Shown piece by piece: positions 6,371 to 16,426 of a stretch of DNA of 46,127 nucleotides. The notes under the pieces were generated by a model. That model was given only the letters and a program-made list of their open reading frames with translations, was not told the origin of the DNA and made no database searches. This stretch comes from a virus, in the IMG/VR virus record IMGVR_UViG_3300023202_000007, positions 1-46,127 of that record, one strand, 5' to 3'. The position numbers and the translations under genes were made by a program. The stretch's first letter is position 1. The number at the start of each line of letters is the position of its first letter.

Positions 6371-9021
6371 GATCTACCTTGTAGCCAGTGCCCCACGTTG
6401 TAATTAGCCCCGTCAGACCACACGTCCTCGAACCTAGGAAAAGCAGGCCACGGCCTAGCGTCCCAAGTCCAAGCGATCATCATAGTGTAATCAATGCAGT
6501 ACTCTCCTGTAAGGGAGCTTACCGGATTATTTCCATCTTCCGGGTTCCAGTATTCTGTCATTGCTTGATAATACGCTTGCTGAATGCGGTCGTCTCTGGT
6601 GCCGTCTGAGAAAAACGGCAAGACACTTTCTTTTGATTTAGGGTCTACAAACTTGTTCGGCTGATTAGTACCTTTATCAATAGCTGGGCATCCGTACTCG
6701 GTGTACACGATGCGCTTAAGTTCAGGCACCCATTCAGTCGGGAACAAATTTTGCGTTCCATCTTTGATATCGTAATGCAAGTTCTGCCAAGCGATCTTGT
6801 GCGCTTTGTCTCTGTACCTGTATTCTGATATCGGTGTGCGAATTTGAGATTGCCTGTCGAACAGATCAACGTATTGGTAATCCCAACCTTCTCCGCCCTC
6901 AATTTGCGACTTAAGATAGCCTATATCGTAGATGCTGTCGAACTGAGCGTCATCAATAGCTAGTTCGCTTCCCTGCCAGTCCGAAATGGGAAGATAATTG
7001 TCGATACCAACGAAATCAATGTTTTGGCTTGCCCAAAGACGGTCAAGATGCCATATGCTATTAAAGCCGCCAGCGGTATTGTAGTTCCTAGGCATGAACT
7101 CAGACCAGTCACAAGCGTAAGTAATTTCCGTGTCATCGCCAAGGATACTACGCACATCGTTCGCAAGTTCGATAAGCTTTTGTACAGCCGGAAAAGAATG
7201 ATCCCCGTCCCTAGCTGTAGTCAGTCCTCGCATTTCTGTAGCAATAGCAAAGGCGTCTACTCCGCCTGCAAGGTTGCACAAGTGCGCGTAATGCAGGATC
7301 ATTCTTCGGAATTTGTACTCAGCAGGCCCACTGTATTGAACAGTAGCATTAGCCTCGTCCGGAGTGAAATCCGTGGGTTTACAGCTTCCGAAGAAATTCT
7401 GCACTTGCGCTGTAACTGCGCTCGTGCCTTGATCGCTGGCCGTTGGTTGAATGCGCCCCCTCCACGGGTAAGCCCCTTGCGGCCCGCTCTCATCCGGGTC
7501 AGGGAGCCTTTGGAAATCTGTGATATCCATAAGGATGAACGGATAGAACAGAACTTTGTACCCGCGAAGTTTCATCTCTTTAATACCCTCAATAATACTG
7601 CGATCAGAGGGAGTTCCCCCGTAAGCTACCTTAGGGTTTGTTAGAGAGAAAATAGTGGTGTTGGTGCTGTAGAACCAAGGCTGGTCCATGTTTTCTTTGT
7701 CCAGAACGAACTCGACATAACTAAATGTCCCGTCAGTAGGGAAATCTACAGCAATTTCTGTCCAAGTTTTAGCTGGGACAGTTTTAGGCTCTGGAGAAAC
7801 GATGTACGAGTTTCCTGGGCCACCTTTACGAGCAGCGGGCTTAAAAACCCGTTGTACAGGAGACCAAACAAAAGTTCTCCAGCGGTAATACCCGTAAGGA
7901 ATGTTCCCTCCTGGCCCGTCAGCGTAGTTCCACGGAGAATATGCTTCTTGGTCTGTACTGGTAGTTCCTGAGTCGCAAAGCACAATACCAGCGCTTTGAT
8001 CCTCAAATCCAGTAGGATCAACGTACGGCTGCCCGACTGTTGCATCCGGGTCTACAGAGGCGTCGTAGTTTTGCGTTACAGTAAATCCATTCCTACCTAA
8101 AAGGAACTGGACAAACACAGGGTTAAACTCTGTAGGGCTTTCCCAGAAAAGAGACGGAGTTTCGTAGCTGTCTCGTCCAAGACCTTGCACTAAGTACGAA
8201 AAAGGTACGCTGTCGCCTTCTGATGTGTCAAGTTCTATGGCAATGGGTGGAGACACAGTGTCAAGAACGCGGTCTGCCGCAATATCATTCCATGCTCCAT
8301 CTGTACTACGAGTTACCTCTACAGCAATCGCTTTAGTAGCTGACGGGATATCTTGGGCACCGGAAAGAATGCTACCCGAAAGCGGACCTGAAACCCCTTG
8401 TGTCTGGTTCTCGGTAGGCAGCTGCACTTCTGATAGCAGTCCCGTCCCGTTAGTGTTTTCGTAGAACCTAATAGTGATGTTAATGGTTACTTCTGTAGCC
8501 GCTGAAACAGAGTAGTTGTATTCTAACAGTACGTCCGTGCTACCATCAGTAATCCGAGTAGGAACAATAGTGGTGTTCTCAAGGTTGTAAACAGTTCTAG
8601 TTAGCACGCCGTTAGCGCCTACATCCCATGCTCCTAGTTCGTCGCTAATAGAAATCTCCCCGCCAGCCCCACCGGGGCGCTCTAGCAGAAATTTTTCGGT
8701 CTTGGGAACAATATCGCATTCGTTCAAACGAAGATCAGTTCCAAACCACGAGCAAATAAGAGATATCCATTTAGTGTCCGGAAGAACGTCCCTAAGATTA
8801 TCCAGACTACGTTCCAGATTAGTTTGCACAGGCGCAGGCGGAATTTGAGGAACTAGGTCCTCTGGTTGCCATTGCGTGTTCTCAGGTACATCTTCCTCTA
8901 GAAATTCTGACGTAAATTTAGTAGGAGTCGTTCCGTACACCCATTCACCAGTAGAAGGAAGAAGAGATACGCCTGTAAACAAAGATTTAGGAGTGCTATT
9001 ACTCTTAGATCGAAGGATCAT
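6352..9021 (-). CDS. Large tail protein with GTA-type TIM-barrel domain
   Basis: An 889-residue protein. The N-terminal half is beta-rich and tail-like. From about residue 480 a TIM-barrel glycosidase-like domain begins, with TYACDWSEF, IDFVGIDNYLPISDW and KRIVYTEYGCPA. These blocks are characteristic of the TIM-barrel domain in the large tail-tip ('megatron') protein of alphaproteobacterial gene transfer agents and related phages. In the virion it probably sits at the tail tip and may bind or degrade cell-surface glycans. It follows the fibre-anchor gene by one base. The domain call is good; the substrate is unknown. Confidence 0.8.
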   Translation of the reverse strand: MILRSKSNSTPKSLFTGVSLLPSTGEWVYGTTPTKFTSEFLEEDVPENTQWQPEDLVPQIPPAPVQTNLERSLDNLRDVLPDTKWISLICSWFGTDLRLNECDIVPKTEKFLLERPGGAGGEISISDELGAWDVGANGVLTRTVYNLENTTIVPTRITDGSTDVLLEYNYSVSAATEVTINITIRFYENTNGTGLLSEVQLPTENQTQGVSGPLSGSILSGAQDIPSATKAIAVEVTRSTDGAWNDIAADRVLDTVSPPIAIELDTSEGDSVPFSYLVQGLGRDSYETPSLFWESPTEFNPVFVQFLLGRNGFTVTQNYDASVDPDATVGQPYVDPTGFEDQSAGIVLCDSGTTSTDQEAYSPWNYADGPGGNIPYGYYRWRTFVWSPVQRVFKPAARKGGPGNSYIVSPEPKTVPAKTWTEIAVDFPTDGTFSYVEFVLDKENMDQPWFYSTNTTIFSLTNPKVAYGGTPSDRSIIEGIKEMKLRGYKVLFYPFILMDITDFQRLPDPDESGPQGAYPWRGRIQPTASDQGTSAVTAQVQNFFGSCKPTDFTPDEANATVQYSGPAEYKFRRMILHYAHLCNLAGGVDAFAIATEMRGLTTARDGDHSFPAVQKLIELANDVRSILGDDTEITYACDWSEFMPRNYNTAGGFNSIWHLDRLWASQNIDFVGIDNYLPISDWQGSELAIDDAQFDSIYDIGYLKSQIEGGEGWDYQYVDLFDRQSQIRTPISEYRYRDKAHKIAWQNLHYDIKDGTQNLFPTEWVPELKRIVYTEYGCPAIDKGTNQPNKFVDPKSKESVLPFFSDGTRDDRIQQAYYQAMTEYWNPEDGNNPVSSLTGEYCIDYTMMIAWTWDARPWPAFPRFEDVWSDGANYNVGHWLQGRSWIEAN

Positions 9022-9022
9022 G

Positions 9023-9793
9023 TTACACCGTAATGCTGCTAGCGTCTACTGCTCCGATAACAGTAATACCGCATTCTAACGTTGCATCAGAAAGACCACT
9101 GGTTACTTCACAGGTAGTTTGCCCTGCTGAAAGAGTGAACTCAGTTCCTCCGCCCGGAATTGCACGAGTTACTGTGCCGTCTTGTTGAATATCCACAGTT
9201 GCCTTAACTGATCCCGCATTAGATATAAGGAACTGGACTGTCTGCGTTGGATTAGTCTGTACATCAACTTGAATATCGTCAACTTGGCATACAGCAGGCA
9301 GAGCAGTAACAATGTATTCTTTTTGTCCATCAAAAGTACGATAGAAGCCAAAGAATAGCTGCTCAAACTGTTGTAGTTGTACTGAGAGGTTAGCCAGAGC
9401 TTCGTTCACCGCTTCTTCTGTAGCGGTAATAATTACGTCTTCTACTGAGAAGCTGTCTGCAATACGGCCGTCCAGCACTTCGTGCAAAGCTCGCATTACA
9501 TGCTTAGAAAGAAGCTCAAGATTTTCCCGTGTAGCTCGTCCGGGTACAGTCAGGTCTACAGGAAGCGCAGTCTTTGAAACTGTGCGCCGAAATACAATCT
9601 CGTCTCCGTTAGTAAGCCCTTGCCCTGAATTAAGCTGTACTCTGCTGTCAGTCAGGAAGTCAAAAGTCAGGTCAACCGGCGGGTCTCCCTTTTTGTACGC
9701 TGTGATATCAGCTTTTGATGCGTACCCTAAAGCGAAGTTCAGGTCAAATACGTCCGAACCTGCGTACACGAACTCATTAGTGCTCAGTGACAT
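9023..9793 (-). CDS. Tail fibre anchor protein, T7 gp17 N-terminus-like
   Basis: A 256-residue protein starting at 9793, behind AAAGGAGAAATA. The N-terminal 150 residues match the T7 tail-fibre attachment domain style: FVYAGSDVFDLNF, GYASKADITAYKKG, GDEIVFRRT and a RATRENLELLSKHVMRAL block. The C-terminal 100 residues are beta-rich. T7 gp17 is 553 residues, so the long fibre shaft and tip are missing. This protein likely works as an adaptor that fixes other receptor-binding proteins, such as the TIM-barrel protein or the distal adhesin, to the tail. Confidence 0.85.
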   Translation of the reverse strand: MSLSTNEFVYAGSDVFDLNFALGYASKADITAYKKGDPPVDLTFDFLTDSRVQLNSGQGLTNGDEIVFRRTVSKTALPVDLTVPGRATRENLELLSKHVMRALHEVLDGRIADSFSVEDVIITATEEAVNEALANLSVQLQQFEQLFFGFYRTFDGQKEYIVTALPAVCQVDDIQVDVQTNPTQTVQFLISNAGSVKATVDIQQDGTVTRAIPGGGTEFTLSAGQTTCEVTSGLSDATLECGITVIGAVDASSITV

Positions 9794-9814
9794 TATTTCT
9801 CCTTTCATGTATAA

Positions 9815-9836
9815 GGCAGGGCTCGAAAGCCCCGCC
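9815..9836 (-). terminator. Hairpin behind the internal virion protein D gene
   Basis: On the minus strand, GGCGGGGCT (9836-9828) pairs with AGCCCTGCC (9823-9815) through a TTCG tetraloop, nine pairs including one G-T. Only TTAT follows, so it may be a weak terminator, an mRNA-processing site or a 3'-end stabiliser. It fills the short gap between the internal virion protein D stop and the fibre gene's ribosome binding site. Confidence 0.5.
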
Positions 9837-9838
9837 AG

Positions 9839-12800
9839 TTACATGCTTTCCCAAAGTTGTTTCATACCGTACCAGTTCAGAAAGAACATAGTCCGTGCAT
9901 TCTTCATGTCATCGTACGTTCCTTCTCCGCTGAGTGTTCCTATCACGCCGCCGGGTGCCTGAGCAAGTCCTTTAGCAACCTCGAATACGGGTGTATCAAG
10001 ATAGGAAGTGTATCTACCGTACGGGCTGAAATTGAGGTCATCAAACCCTAGCATGGAAGTCATCGGGTCTGTAATCATAGGAATAGTCCCGATGTTAGGA
10101 GTGTACGCTGCCGCCAGTCGCCCTTTTTCAAACGGTGACATTTCTGTGCCATTGATAGCCATGGCCAAGGACAGCACGGCGTAAGCGAAGCCTAGCTGCC
10201 AAGCAGATGCACCCACGAAATGCGACTTACCTCCGATCATCAAATTCCTAGCCATTTGCTTTTGAGTAGCAACTAGCGAGAAAGTTTTGAGCACAGAAAG
10301 TAGTTTACCCACATCTGTGTTCATCCATACAGAGGTTTCTCCTGTCAGCCCTCGCTGTACTTGCTGGTGCATACCTCGAACCATAGCTGCGCCGAACTCT
10401 AGTTTAAGATCGTCAGGCCATTGCTTGTTGTTCAGGTTAACTCTTGCACCTGATACATTGATGGTACCGTCGTTAATCAAGGCCGTTAGCTCAGCTATGC
10501 GGTTTTCTTCAAGCCCAAGGTCTCTTAGCATACGCGGAGTTAGATTAGTCTTTTCTCCCGCGAGCGTGCGGATTACATTACTAGTAATAGCTGCGGCTGC
10601 TGTCTGCTGTTGCAGCTTAGTAACGTGCACCTGCCCGGATACAAAATGCGTCCACCTTTCGATGGTCCCCATAGCTTTTTGTGAAGAACCTATGAGCCAC
10701 GAACTAGCTATTTCGCTTTCATCAATAGTAAGATGCGGAGCAAAGATATCGTGGTCTCTGCCTGCGATAACACCGATGCTGTCTAGCTCGTCTTTGAAGT
10801 CCTGTAGTTCTGCCTTAGTGCGAACACCGGGTTTGTTGATGTTAAGCTCGGCCATGATAGGTTCCATGTACCTAGCCAGACCATTACCTACGATACCGTT
10901 AGCAGCATCCATTACCTGAGTAAGTCCGGTTCGCTGTAGAAGGCTGGCCCGAGTAGATTTTAGAAGAACGTTAGTAAGAGGATTGATACCCTCATTTCTG
11001 TGGTTCCACATGAACCCTTGATGAGCGCCTCCTGTGAACTGACTAAAGATCGCCTCTATTTCTTCTCGTTTCATAGCGTTCTCGCCTAGTGCGAACTGTT
11101 CTTCGACAATAGTGTCGATTAACTCATTCATCTCAGCTTTGCTACGAATACCTTTATGCGCTAGTGCTGCTGCACCTGAGGCGTCACCAACGTACTGATG
11201 CAAAGATCGCTCGAAGTCAGCCATTAGATCGACTATTCGATACTCTGATCCCGGAATAGGTGTACTAAGATCGACTTCTACTCGCTGCTTAAGATATCCC
11301 TTTTTAGTACGCTGTTGCGTGTTCACAGTAATGTTCTGCAAAATACGATCTATCTCTTTTTGAGACAGCTTTGCATCCTGCAGTACTTCTTCAATTCCCG
11401 ACCTACTATCAAGATCGAGCAACCTAGTATCAGCAGCATCTCTGCCTACACCACGAGTACGAAACCTCCGCACTACAGCTTTAGCTACTGATCTAGCAGT
11501 CTTTTTATCAAGTCCGCTAGCTTGCATGTACCCTTTAGTGAAAGCTTGCACGAGCGCCTTGTTGCCGCCTGCTCTTTGAAGAAATGTTCGGAAACGCTCG
11601 GGGTCCCAAGCGTACCGGAAATATCCGGGTCTATGCTCAATTTCACGAGCGCCCAAAACTGCGCGGTCCTCGTCTACACCCTGCAATCTGCGCAGCATTT
11701 CTGCGTGCGTTTGATCTAGAGCATTCAGGATATCCACGTACTCGTCATTAACAGGTTGCCCTAGGTACCGTCGTTGAGCTTGCAGCCGCAGTTCCGCGCT
11801 AAATGCACGATGGCTTTCCATGCGGATAGGATTAAGCCCTCGGGATTTCATCCAAGCAGCACGAAAATCTCGTAGCGGCTTTGCGCTATGCACAAGTGCC
11901 GCGGAATGAAACATCTCCCGAAGTACCGCAGAGCTACTTCCTTGCCTTACTAGACCGCTGGCACTCTCAAGAATTTCTGCTGCCACAAAATTAGATGCAG
12001 GAGATTTGCTGTTAATAAGGCGGGTGAAGTCTCGTTGAGCAAGAGTGAATACAGTACCCGCTATTTGCCCTACAGGGATTTTCTTGTCTGTAAACGGAAC
12101 TTTAACTTCGTAGTTACTTCCGCCTACCAGCATACGAACTAGGGGGTTAGCTGTATCTTCTGCGTAAAGCTCAGAGATGCGCCTATCTGCTTTCCAGTTT
12201 TGATACCGAATGCTGTTCCTGACGATGCTTTTAGGAACGTTCTTGTCGAACGCAATCTGGCTTTCTGTGATAGTCTCAGGAGTGTCTCCTACTTCCGCAG
12301 CGCCAATTCCGCGGTCTGCTTGATCTGCACCTTCTTCTCCCTCTGGTCTAGGGGCAGGAGGCACATCTGTTTCTGCTAGGTCCACATCGTTCACAGGAGA
12401 CGTGTTTCTATTCAGCGAGCTATCAGGATCAACAGCTTGCTGCTGAAAATCCCTTTGCATAGCTGCTAGGCTTTGCTCTAGTTCTTCTTCTGCTGCCTGC
12501 TGCCACACGTCTCGATCTGGTAGAACTCTGCTGGCGATTGGGTTAATTACCCCGCCTGTTGCCGCTCCTGCGATAACCATATTGAGCAAAGTGTTCACAT
12601 CGTAGTCGTCCCGAGCGAGCGTCCCCACAGCGCCCACCACAGCGCCGCTCAGAGCCCCTCCGCTAGCCCCTATCGCTAGGTCCCCGGCAACGCGGGATAG
12701 GCTGGTGGAGGCGCCCAAAGCGCGTGCGGCCCTAGCAGCGCCGAGCGCCGTTTTGCCCGCCGCGAGCGTGCCTCCGGTGGCGAGGATCAAGGGGAGGTCA

Positions 12801-13267
12801 GCGTCAAGAAGTCCCCCTGCAAGAATGATAGCCTGAGATTGCACACCTGTTTGCTGCGCTAGCCTACGCATGACTTTGTTATCCTCGCGGATACGATCTG
12901 CTCTTGCGCGAGCGCCTGCTAGAGTTCCGCTTTGCATAATTTGGTCATGCAGGTGCAGAGGAATATCTTTTGTGAGTTCTGCACGATGCGGTTCTAGTTC
13001 TTCTGTCCCTTGCCTGCGTTCTGCCATAATACTAGGCCAAGCTTGGGCTACTTCAATAGCGGAGTTAACAACACTCTGATCTAGAGTATCTCTAAAATTT
13101 TGCAAAGGAGAAGTCTGAGCCTGTTCTTCCTGCTCCTGTTGAACGAACTCAGTTCCTTCCGGAAATGTATCAGGAATACCGGGGAATCCGGCAGCATCAG
13201 GAATTTTTTCTGGTTCTTCTAGAGAAGGAAGAAGGGGCCTTGCGACCCCTCCAGGTTTGTCTGACAT
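9839..13267 (-). CDS. Internal virion protein D, T7 gp16-like
   Basis: A 1142-residue protein starting at 13267 (AAGGGAAAAAAT precedes it). By size and gene order it corresponds to the large ejected core protein (T7 gp16, 1318 residues), which helps form the DNA-translocation channel across the envelope. A Gly/Ala-rich hydrophobic region at about residues 155-240 could insert in membrane; its DNA (12.6-12.8 kb) is conspicuously GC-rich. No lytic transglycosylase motif was seen; here that lies in the preceding internal protein. The remainder is helical and charged. Confidence 0.85.
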   Translation of the reverse strand: MSDKPGGVARPLLPSLEEPEKIPDAAGFPGIPDTFPEGTEFVQQEQEEQAQTSPLQNFRDTLDQSVVNSAIEVAQAWPSIMAERRQGTEELEPHRAELTKDIPLHLHDQIMQSGTLAGARARADRIREDNKVMRRLAQQTGVQSQAIILAGGLLDADLPLILATGGTLAAGKTALGAARAARALGASTSLSRVAGDLAIGASGGALSGAVVGAVGTLARDDYDVNTLLNMVIAGAATGGVINPIASRVLPDRDVWQQAAEEELEQSLAAMQRDFQQQAVDPDSSLNRNTSPVNDVDLAETDVPPAPRPEGEEGADQADRGIGAAEVGDTPETITESQIAFDKNVPKSIVRNSIRYQNWKADRRISELYAEDTANPLVRMLVGGSNYEVKVPFTDKKIPVGQIAGTVFTLAQRDFTRLINSKSPASNFVAAEILESASGLVRQGSSSAVLREMFHSAALVHSAKPLRDFRAAWMKSRGLNPIRMESHRAFSAELRLQAQRRYLGQPVNDEYVDILNALDQTHAEMLRRLQGVDEDRAVLGAREIEHRPGYFRYAWDPERFRTFLQRAGGNKALVQAFTKGYMQASGLDKKTARSVAKAVVRRFRTRGVGRDAADTRLLDLDSRSGIEEVLQDAKLSQKEIDRILQNITVNTQQRTKKGYLKQRVEVDLSTPIPGSEYRIVDLMADFERSLHQYVGDASGAAALAHKGIRSKAEMNELIDTIVEEQFALGENAMKREEIEAIFSQFTGGAHQGFMWNHRNEGINPLTNVLLKSTRASLLQRTGLTQVMDAANGIVGNGLARYMEPIMAELNINKPGVRTKAELQDFKDELDSIGVIAGRDHDIFAPHLTIDESEIASSWLIGSSQKAMGTIERWTHFVSGQVHVTKLQQQTAAAAITSNVIRTLAGEKTNLTPRMLRDLGLEENRIAELTALINDGTINVSGARVNLNNKQWPDDLKLEFGAAMVRGMHQQVQRGLTGETSVWMNTDVGKLLSVLKTFSLVATQKQMARNLMIGGKSHFVGASAWQLGFAYAVLSLAMAINGTEMSPFEKGRLAAAYTPNIGTIPMITDPMTSMLGFDDLNFSPYGRYTSYLDTPVFEVAKGLAQAPGGVIGTLSGEGTYDDMKNARTMFFLNWYGMKQLWESM

Positions 13268-13277
13268 ATTTTTTCCC

Positions 13278-16200
13278 TTATCTGTTTTGTACGTACATAT
13301 CCCCGATTTCTCGGATTGGTAGAACAACATTGCCGTATCCAGATACGCTAGCTACGAACTTGTTGTTAATGAACGTAACGCTAAAGTCAGGGCGCCTGTT
13401 AATAGCAAGACTGAAGCTGTTTTGCCACTCTCTAATAATAGCAGACTTTTCTGCTGCTTCTGTAGAGTTCATCCAGTTTACTACTGCTGTATTTACAGCC
13501 GCAGTACTCTGCACGTCCTGCCCTGGGAACATTTGTGCACGTATAGACGCATCTGACACTCCCGGCATAACAAACGAGTTACCCATGATAGCGCCTCTGC
13601 TGTCTAGGTACTCCCTAGTAATGCGCATAGCGTTCTCTTGAGATGTAGCAGGCATGTAAGGTACAACGTCCTCGATGAACCGTTCTGCGTACGCGATGTA
13701 ATCGCTGTTGATAACATCTTCATCTAGACCACGAGCAGCGTTTACATCAGCAGCTTCAAATTCTCGTTGCATTCCTGACAGGAGGCTATTAGGGATCATT
13801 TGCCTAGAAACATTTACATGTCTTAGCTTCCTACGCATTTGAAGTACTCGTCGTTCTGTTTCTTCCGGGGTAGCAGTTCCGATTGATAGACCGACTTGCT
13901 GAACAGCATCGAACAGAATTTGAGTACCGGGGTCTTGCTTGTTGCTAAGATCAGCATCCATCCAGACTTGTCTATCTGGTAGCTGAGTTTGAACCATAGC
14001 TGCAGCAGCAGTAATTCTGCCTTTAGCTTCTGCGTCAGGAACGTACTGATGCGCTAGACCTGTGTCCGCTTGCGCGATAGCAAGGTAAGCTTGCAGACCC
14101 GCGACTGTAGTAGGGTTAGGCTCTCCGTTTTTGTCCACCCAAGATTTACCAGATGCGACTTGGTTGATCCATTTTTGCACTTGGTCATCCACGATACCTT
14201 GTCTAGCAACAAAATCAATTCTAGCTTGCCTGCGGACCATTTCAACTGCTACAGGACTAGCATCGGGATTTTCAGCACGGTAATTTTGCACGCGCTGTTC
14301 TAGTTCTGCGTCGAACTGCTTAAGCGCCTTATCTTGCAGGCGCGGAGAAAGGTCACTGATATTCCCTGCTCTGCGAGCTTGCGAAATAAGCGCGTTATCT
14401 TCTTCTCCCCGCAAAGCGTTCTGCGCAGCTTCCGAGGATTGCCGAACTGCTGAAGCAGCCCTAGAGGAAATTTCAGAAGCATTCATAGTAGTGCCGGTAC
14501 TGTTGTACGCATCGAGTACTTGTTGCATGTACCCTTGATTGATTTCATCAAGAGACAGCCCAGAATTACCTTGCTCAAATGTTCGCAAGTTCTGCTCGTA
14601 CTGTACCTCAGCAGCTTCAAGGGTGCTTTGCAATTCTACAGCAGTTTGCACATTGCCCTGCTCCTGCAATTCTTTGATACGTGACCCGACCACAGAACGC
14701 ATCATAGCCTGCTCTTGGCTGATCCGGTTCTTTGTTAGTTCAAGCCCGTACTCGTCGTAAATAGCCTGCCGGTTCTGTACCCAAGTTTCGACAGGAATTT
14801 CTCCTTGCATGAACAGTTCATCATTTTCTGCGCGTTCTGGTCCGCTGCGTTCAAGAGCCCTAATACCAGCTTGATTATAAGCTTGCTGCAAGTTGCGCTC
14901 TGCCGCGACACGCTCTGCTTCTGGATCAGGAATATCGTTATTCCAAGCCTTGTTCAAACTAATAACATAGTTTTTAGTCTCTGGATTAAGGCTGTCTATA
15001 TTTCCGTCCCATTGCTCAGCTATTGCAGGTCCAGCATTGTAAGCTACGAGAGCGCGGTTTACATCCCCGTTGAACTCCCTGAGCATGGCTTCTAGGTATT
15101 CAGTGCCCATCTGCCTGTTAACATCAGGATTACGCATAAGCCTAGCTGCTTCTTCTCTGGTCCTGCCGCTGTAAGAAACACCTAGGCTGTCAGCGTGCTG
15201 AAAAATGTTCCGCACTTGATAACCGGGGTCCATAGCTGTACCCGGCATAAGCTGCATTACACCAGTTGCGCCTTTGTTAGACACAGCGTTAGCACGCCCA
15301 CCGCTTTCCTGCTGCTCCACAGCATTTTGCATTAGCTCAGCTTGCAGACCGTAATCTCCGTTTACTCCTGCGGCCGCAATGTTCAGTCCGCGCGTACCCT
15401 GATCAAACTGTACACCAAGGCGAGCGCGATCATAGATTTGGCCACCTTGTGCTGCGCCAGTACGAAGCCCGTATTTAGCGTTAGCTGCTGCTAGCTGCTC
15501 TACGGCTTCAAGCGGGCTTAGGTCTCCTGCTGCTGCTTGCTCGTTAATTCGCTGAACTTCTTTATGATGGTCTGCGTTGAACTCCTCTTTGAACCTAGCT
15601 TCGTACTTCCGCTGTGCAGTCCTAATTTTGCTGATCTGAGTAGAAGTAAGATTTTCTGTGCTAATAAATCCTGCATCGTCCAGATGCGCGTAAGCGGCGG
15701 GGTTGTTATTCGTGAAAGCATTAACGATGCCTTGAGTAACAGCCTCTTTCCTGCGGGCTTCACTTAGACTCGCAGTAGCTTCGCTTTTACCAGATGCGAA
15801 TGCTATTAGATCACCAGTGCTAGTATTATCCCGGCTTAGTACATCCACAGACTGAGCCAAGGTATCAAAGTTCTGCTGTTCTTTGAAAGCCAAGTTCTGC
15901 TTGATATGCTGATCGACAAGAACCGGCATTTGCTTCATCAGGTTCTCTGTAGCAAGCTCTCTAGTGCGCTCATCCTCGATATCCGAAGTCATAGCTTCGA
16001 TACGCTGGACGAGCCGCTCCCGATAAATTTCAGGGTTTTGCTCGTAAGCTCCGCGAGAAATCTCCGCTTCTTGAGCACGCAGCAAAGAGCTAGAAAGGCT
16101 CTGCGCAGTAACTACGCGCCAGCCTTCCATAGCCCATTTGTCTCCGTCCATCTTTACTTGATCTAGGGACTGCCCTTGCATAGCAGCTAGCTGTCCATCA

Positions 16201-16418
16201 AGAACGCTTTGCTCTTGGCGTTTCTTTTGAATTTGCTGTAGCCGCCCACCTACGAACTGATTAAGGCTATTAGCAATTTCTGCGCTGTAGCTGTTGTTAG
16301 GAATCTTAGGAACCTTAGGTCTAGGAATTGCTACAGGTTGTGCGGTAACAGGCTCAATCGCAGAAGCACCACGAAGGTTGTCTTGTATCTGCGGCCTACG
16401 TTCTAGTCCTTCTGTCAT
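13278..16418 (-). CDS. Internal virion protein C with lytic transglycosylase domain
   Basis: A 1046-residue ejected core protein. The start at 16418 is the ATG behind AAGGGTGAAC. Most of it is long helical, Gln/Glu/Ala-rich sequence as in T7 gp15. A soluble lytic transglycosylase domain occupies about residues 360-470: QQESGG with the catalytic Glu near 371, KGATGVMQLMPGT, and RALVAYNAGPA. This activity would open the peptidoglycan locally during DNA injection. In T7 the equivalent domain is at the N-terminus of gp16, so the domain layout differs. Confidence 0.9.
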   Translation of the reverse strand: MTEGLERRPQIQDNLRGASAIEPVTAQPVAIPRPKVPKIPNNSYSAEIANSLNQFVGGRLQQIQKKRQEQSVLDGQLAAMQGQSLDQVKMDGDKWAMEGWRVVTAQSLSSSLLRAQEAEISRGAYEQNPEIYRERLVQRIEAMTSDIEDERTRELATENLMKQMPVLVDQHIKQNLAFKEQQNFDTLAQSVDVLSRDNTSTGDLIAFASGKSEATASLSEARRKEAVTQGIVNAFTNNNPAAYAHLDDAGFISTENLTSTQISKIRTAQRKYEARFKEEFNADHHKEVQRINEQAAAGDLSPLEAVEQLAAANAKYGLRTGAAQGGQIYDRARLGVQFDQGTRGLNIAAAGVNGDYGLQAELMQNAVEQQESGGRANAVSNKGATGVMQLMPGTAMDPGYQVRNIFQHADSLGVSYSGRTREEAARLMRNPDVNRQMGTEYLEAMLREFNGDVNRALVAYNAGPAIAEQWDGNIDSLNPETKNYVISLNKAWNNDIPDPEAERVAAERNLQQAYNQAGIRALERSGPERAENDELFMQGEIPVETWVQNRQAIYDEYGLELTKNRISQEQAMMRSVVGSRIKELQEQGNVQTAVELQSTLEAAEVQYEQNLRTFEQGNSGLSLDEINQGYMQQVLDAYNSTGTTMNASEISSRAASAVRQSSEAAQNALRGEEDNALISQARRAGNISDLSPRLQDKALKQFDAELEQRVQNYRAENPDASPVAVEMVRRQARIDFVARQGIVDDQVQKWINQVASGKSWVDKNGEPNPTTVAGLQAYLAIAQADTGLAHQYVPDAEAKGRITAAAAMVQTQLPDRQVWMDADLSNKQDPGTQILFDAVQQVGLSIGTATPEETERRVLQMRRKLRHVNVSRQMIPNSLLSGMQREFEAADVNAARGLDEDVINSDYIAYAERFIEDVVPYMPATSQENAMRITREYLDSRGAIMGNSFVMPGVSDASIRAQMFPGQDVQSTAAVNTAVVNWMNSTEAAEKSAIIREWQNSFSLAINRRPDFSVTFINNKFVASVSGYGNVVLPIREIGDMYVQNR

Positions 16419-16426
16419 GTTCACCC

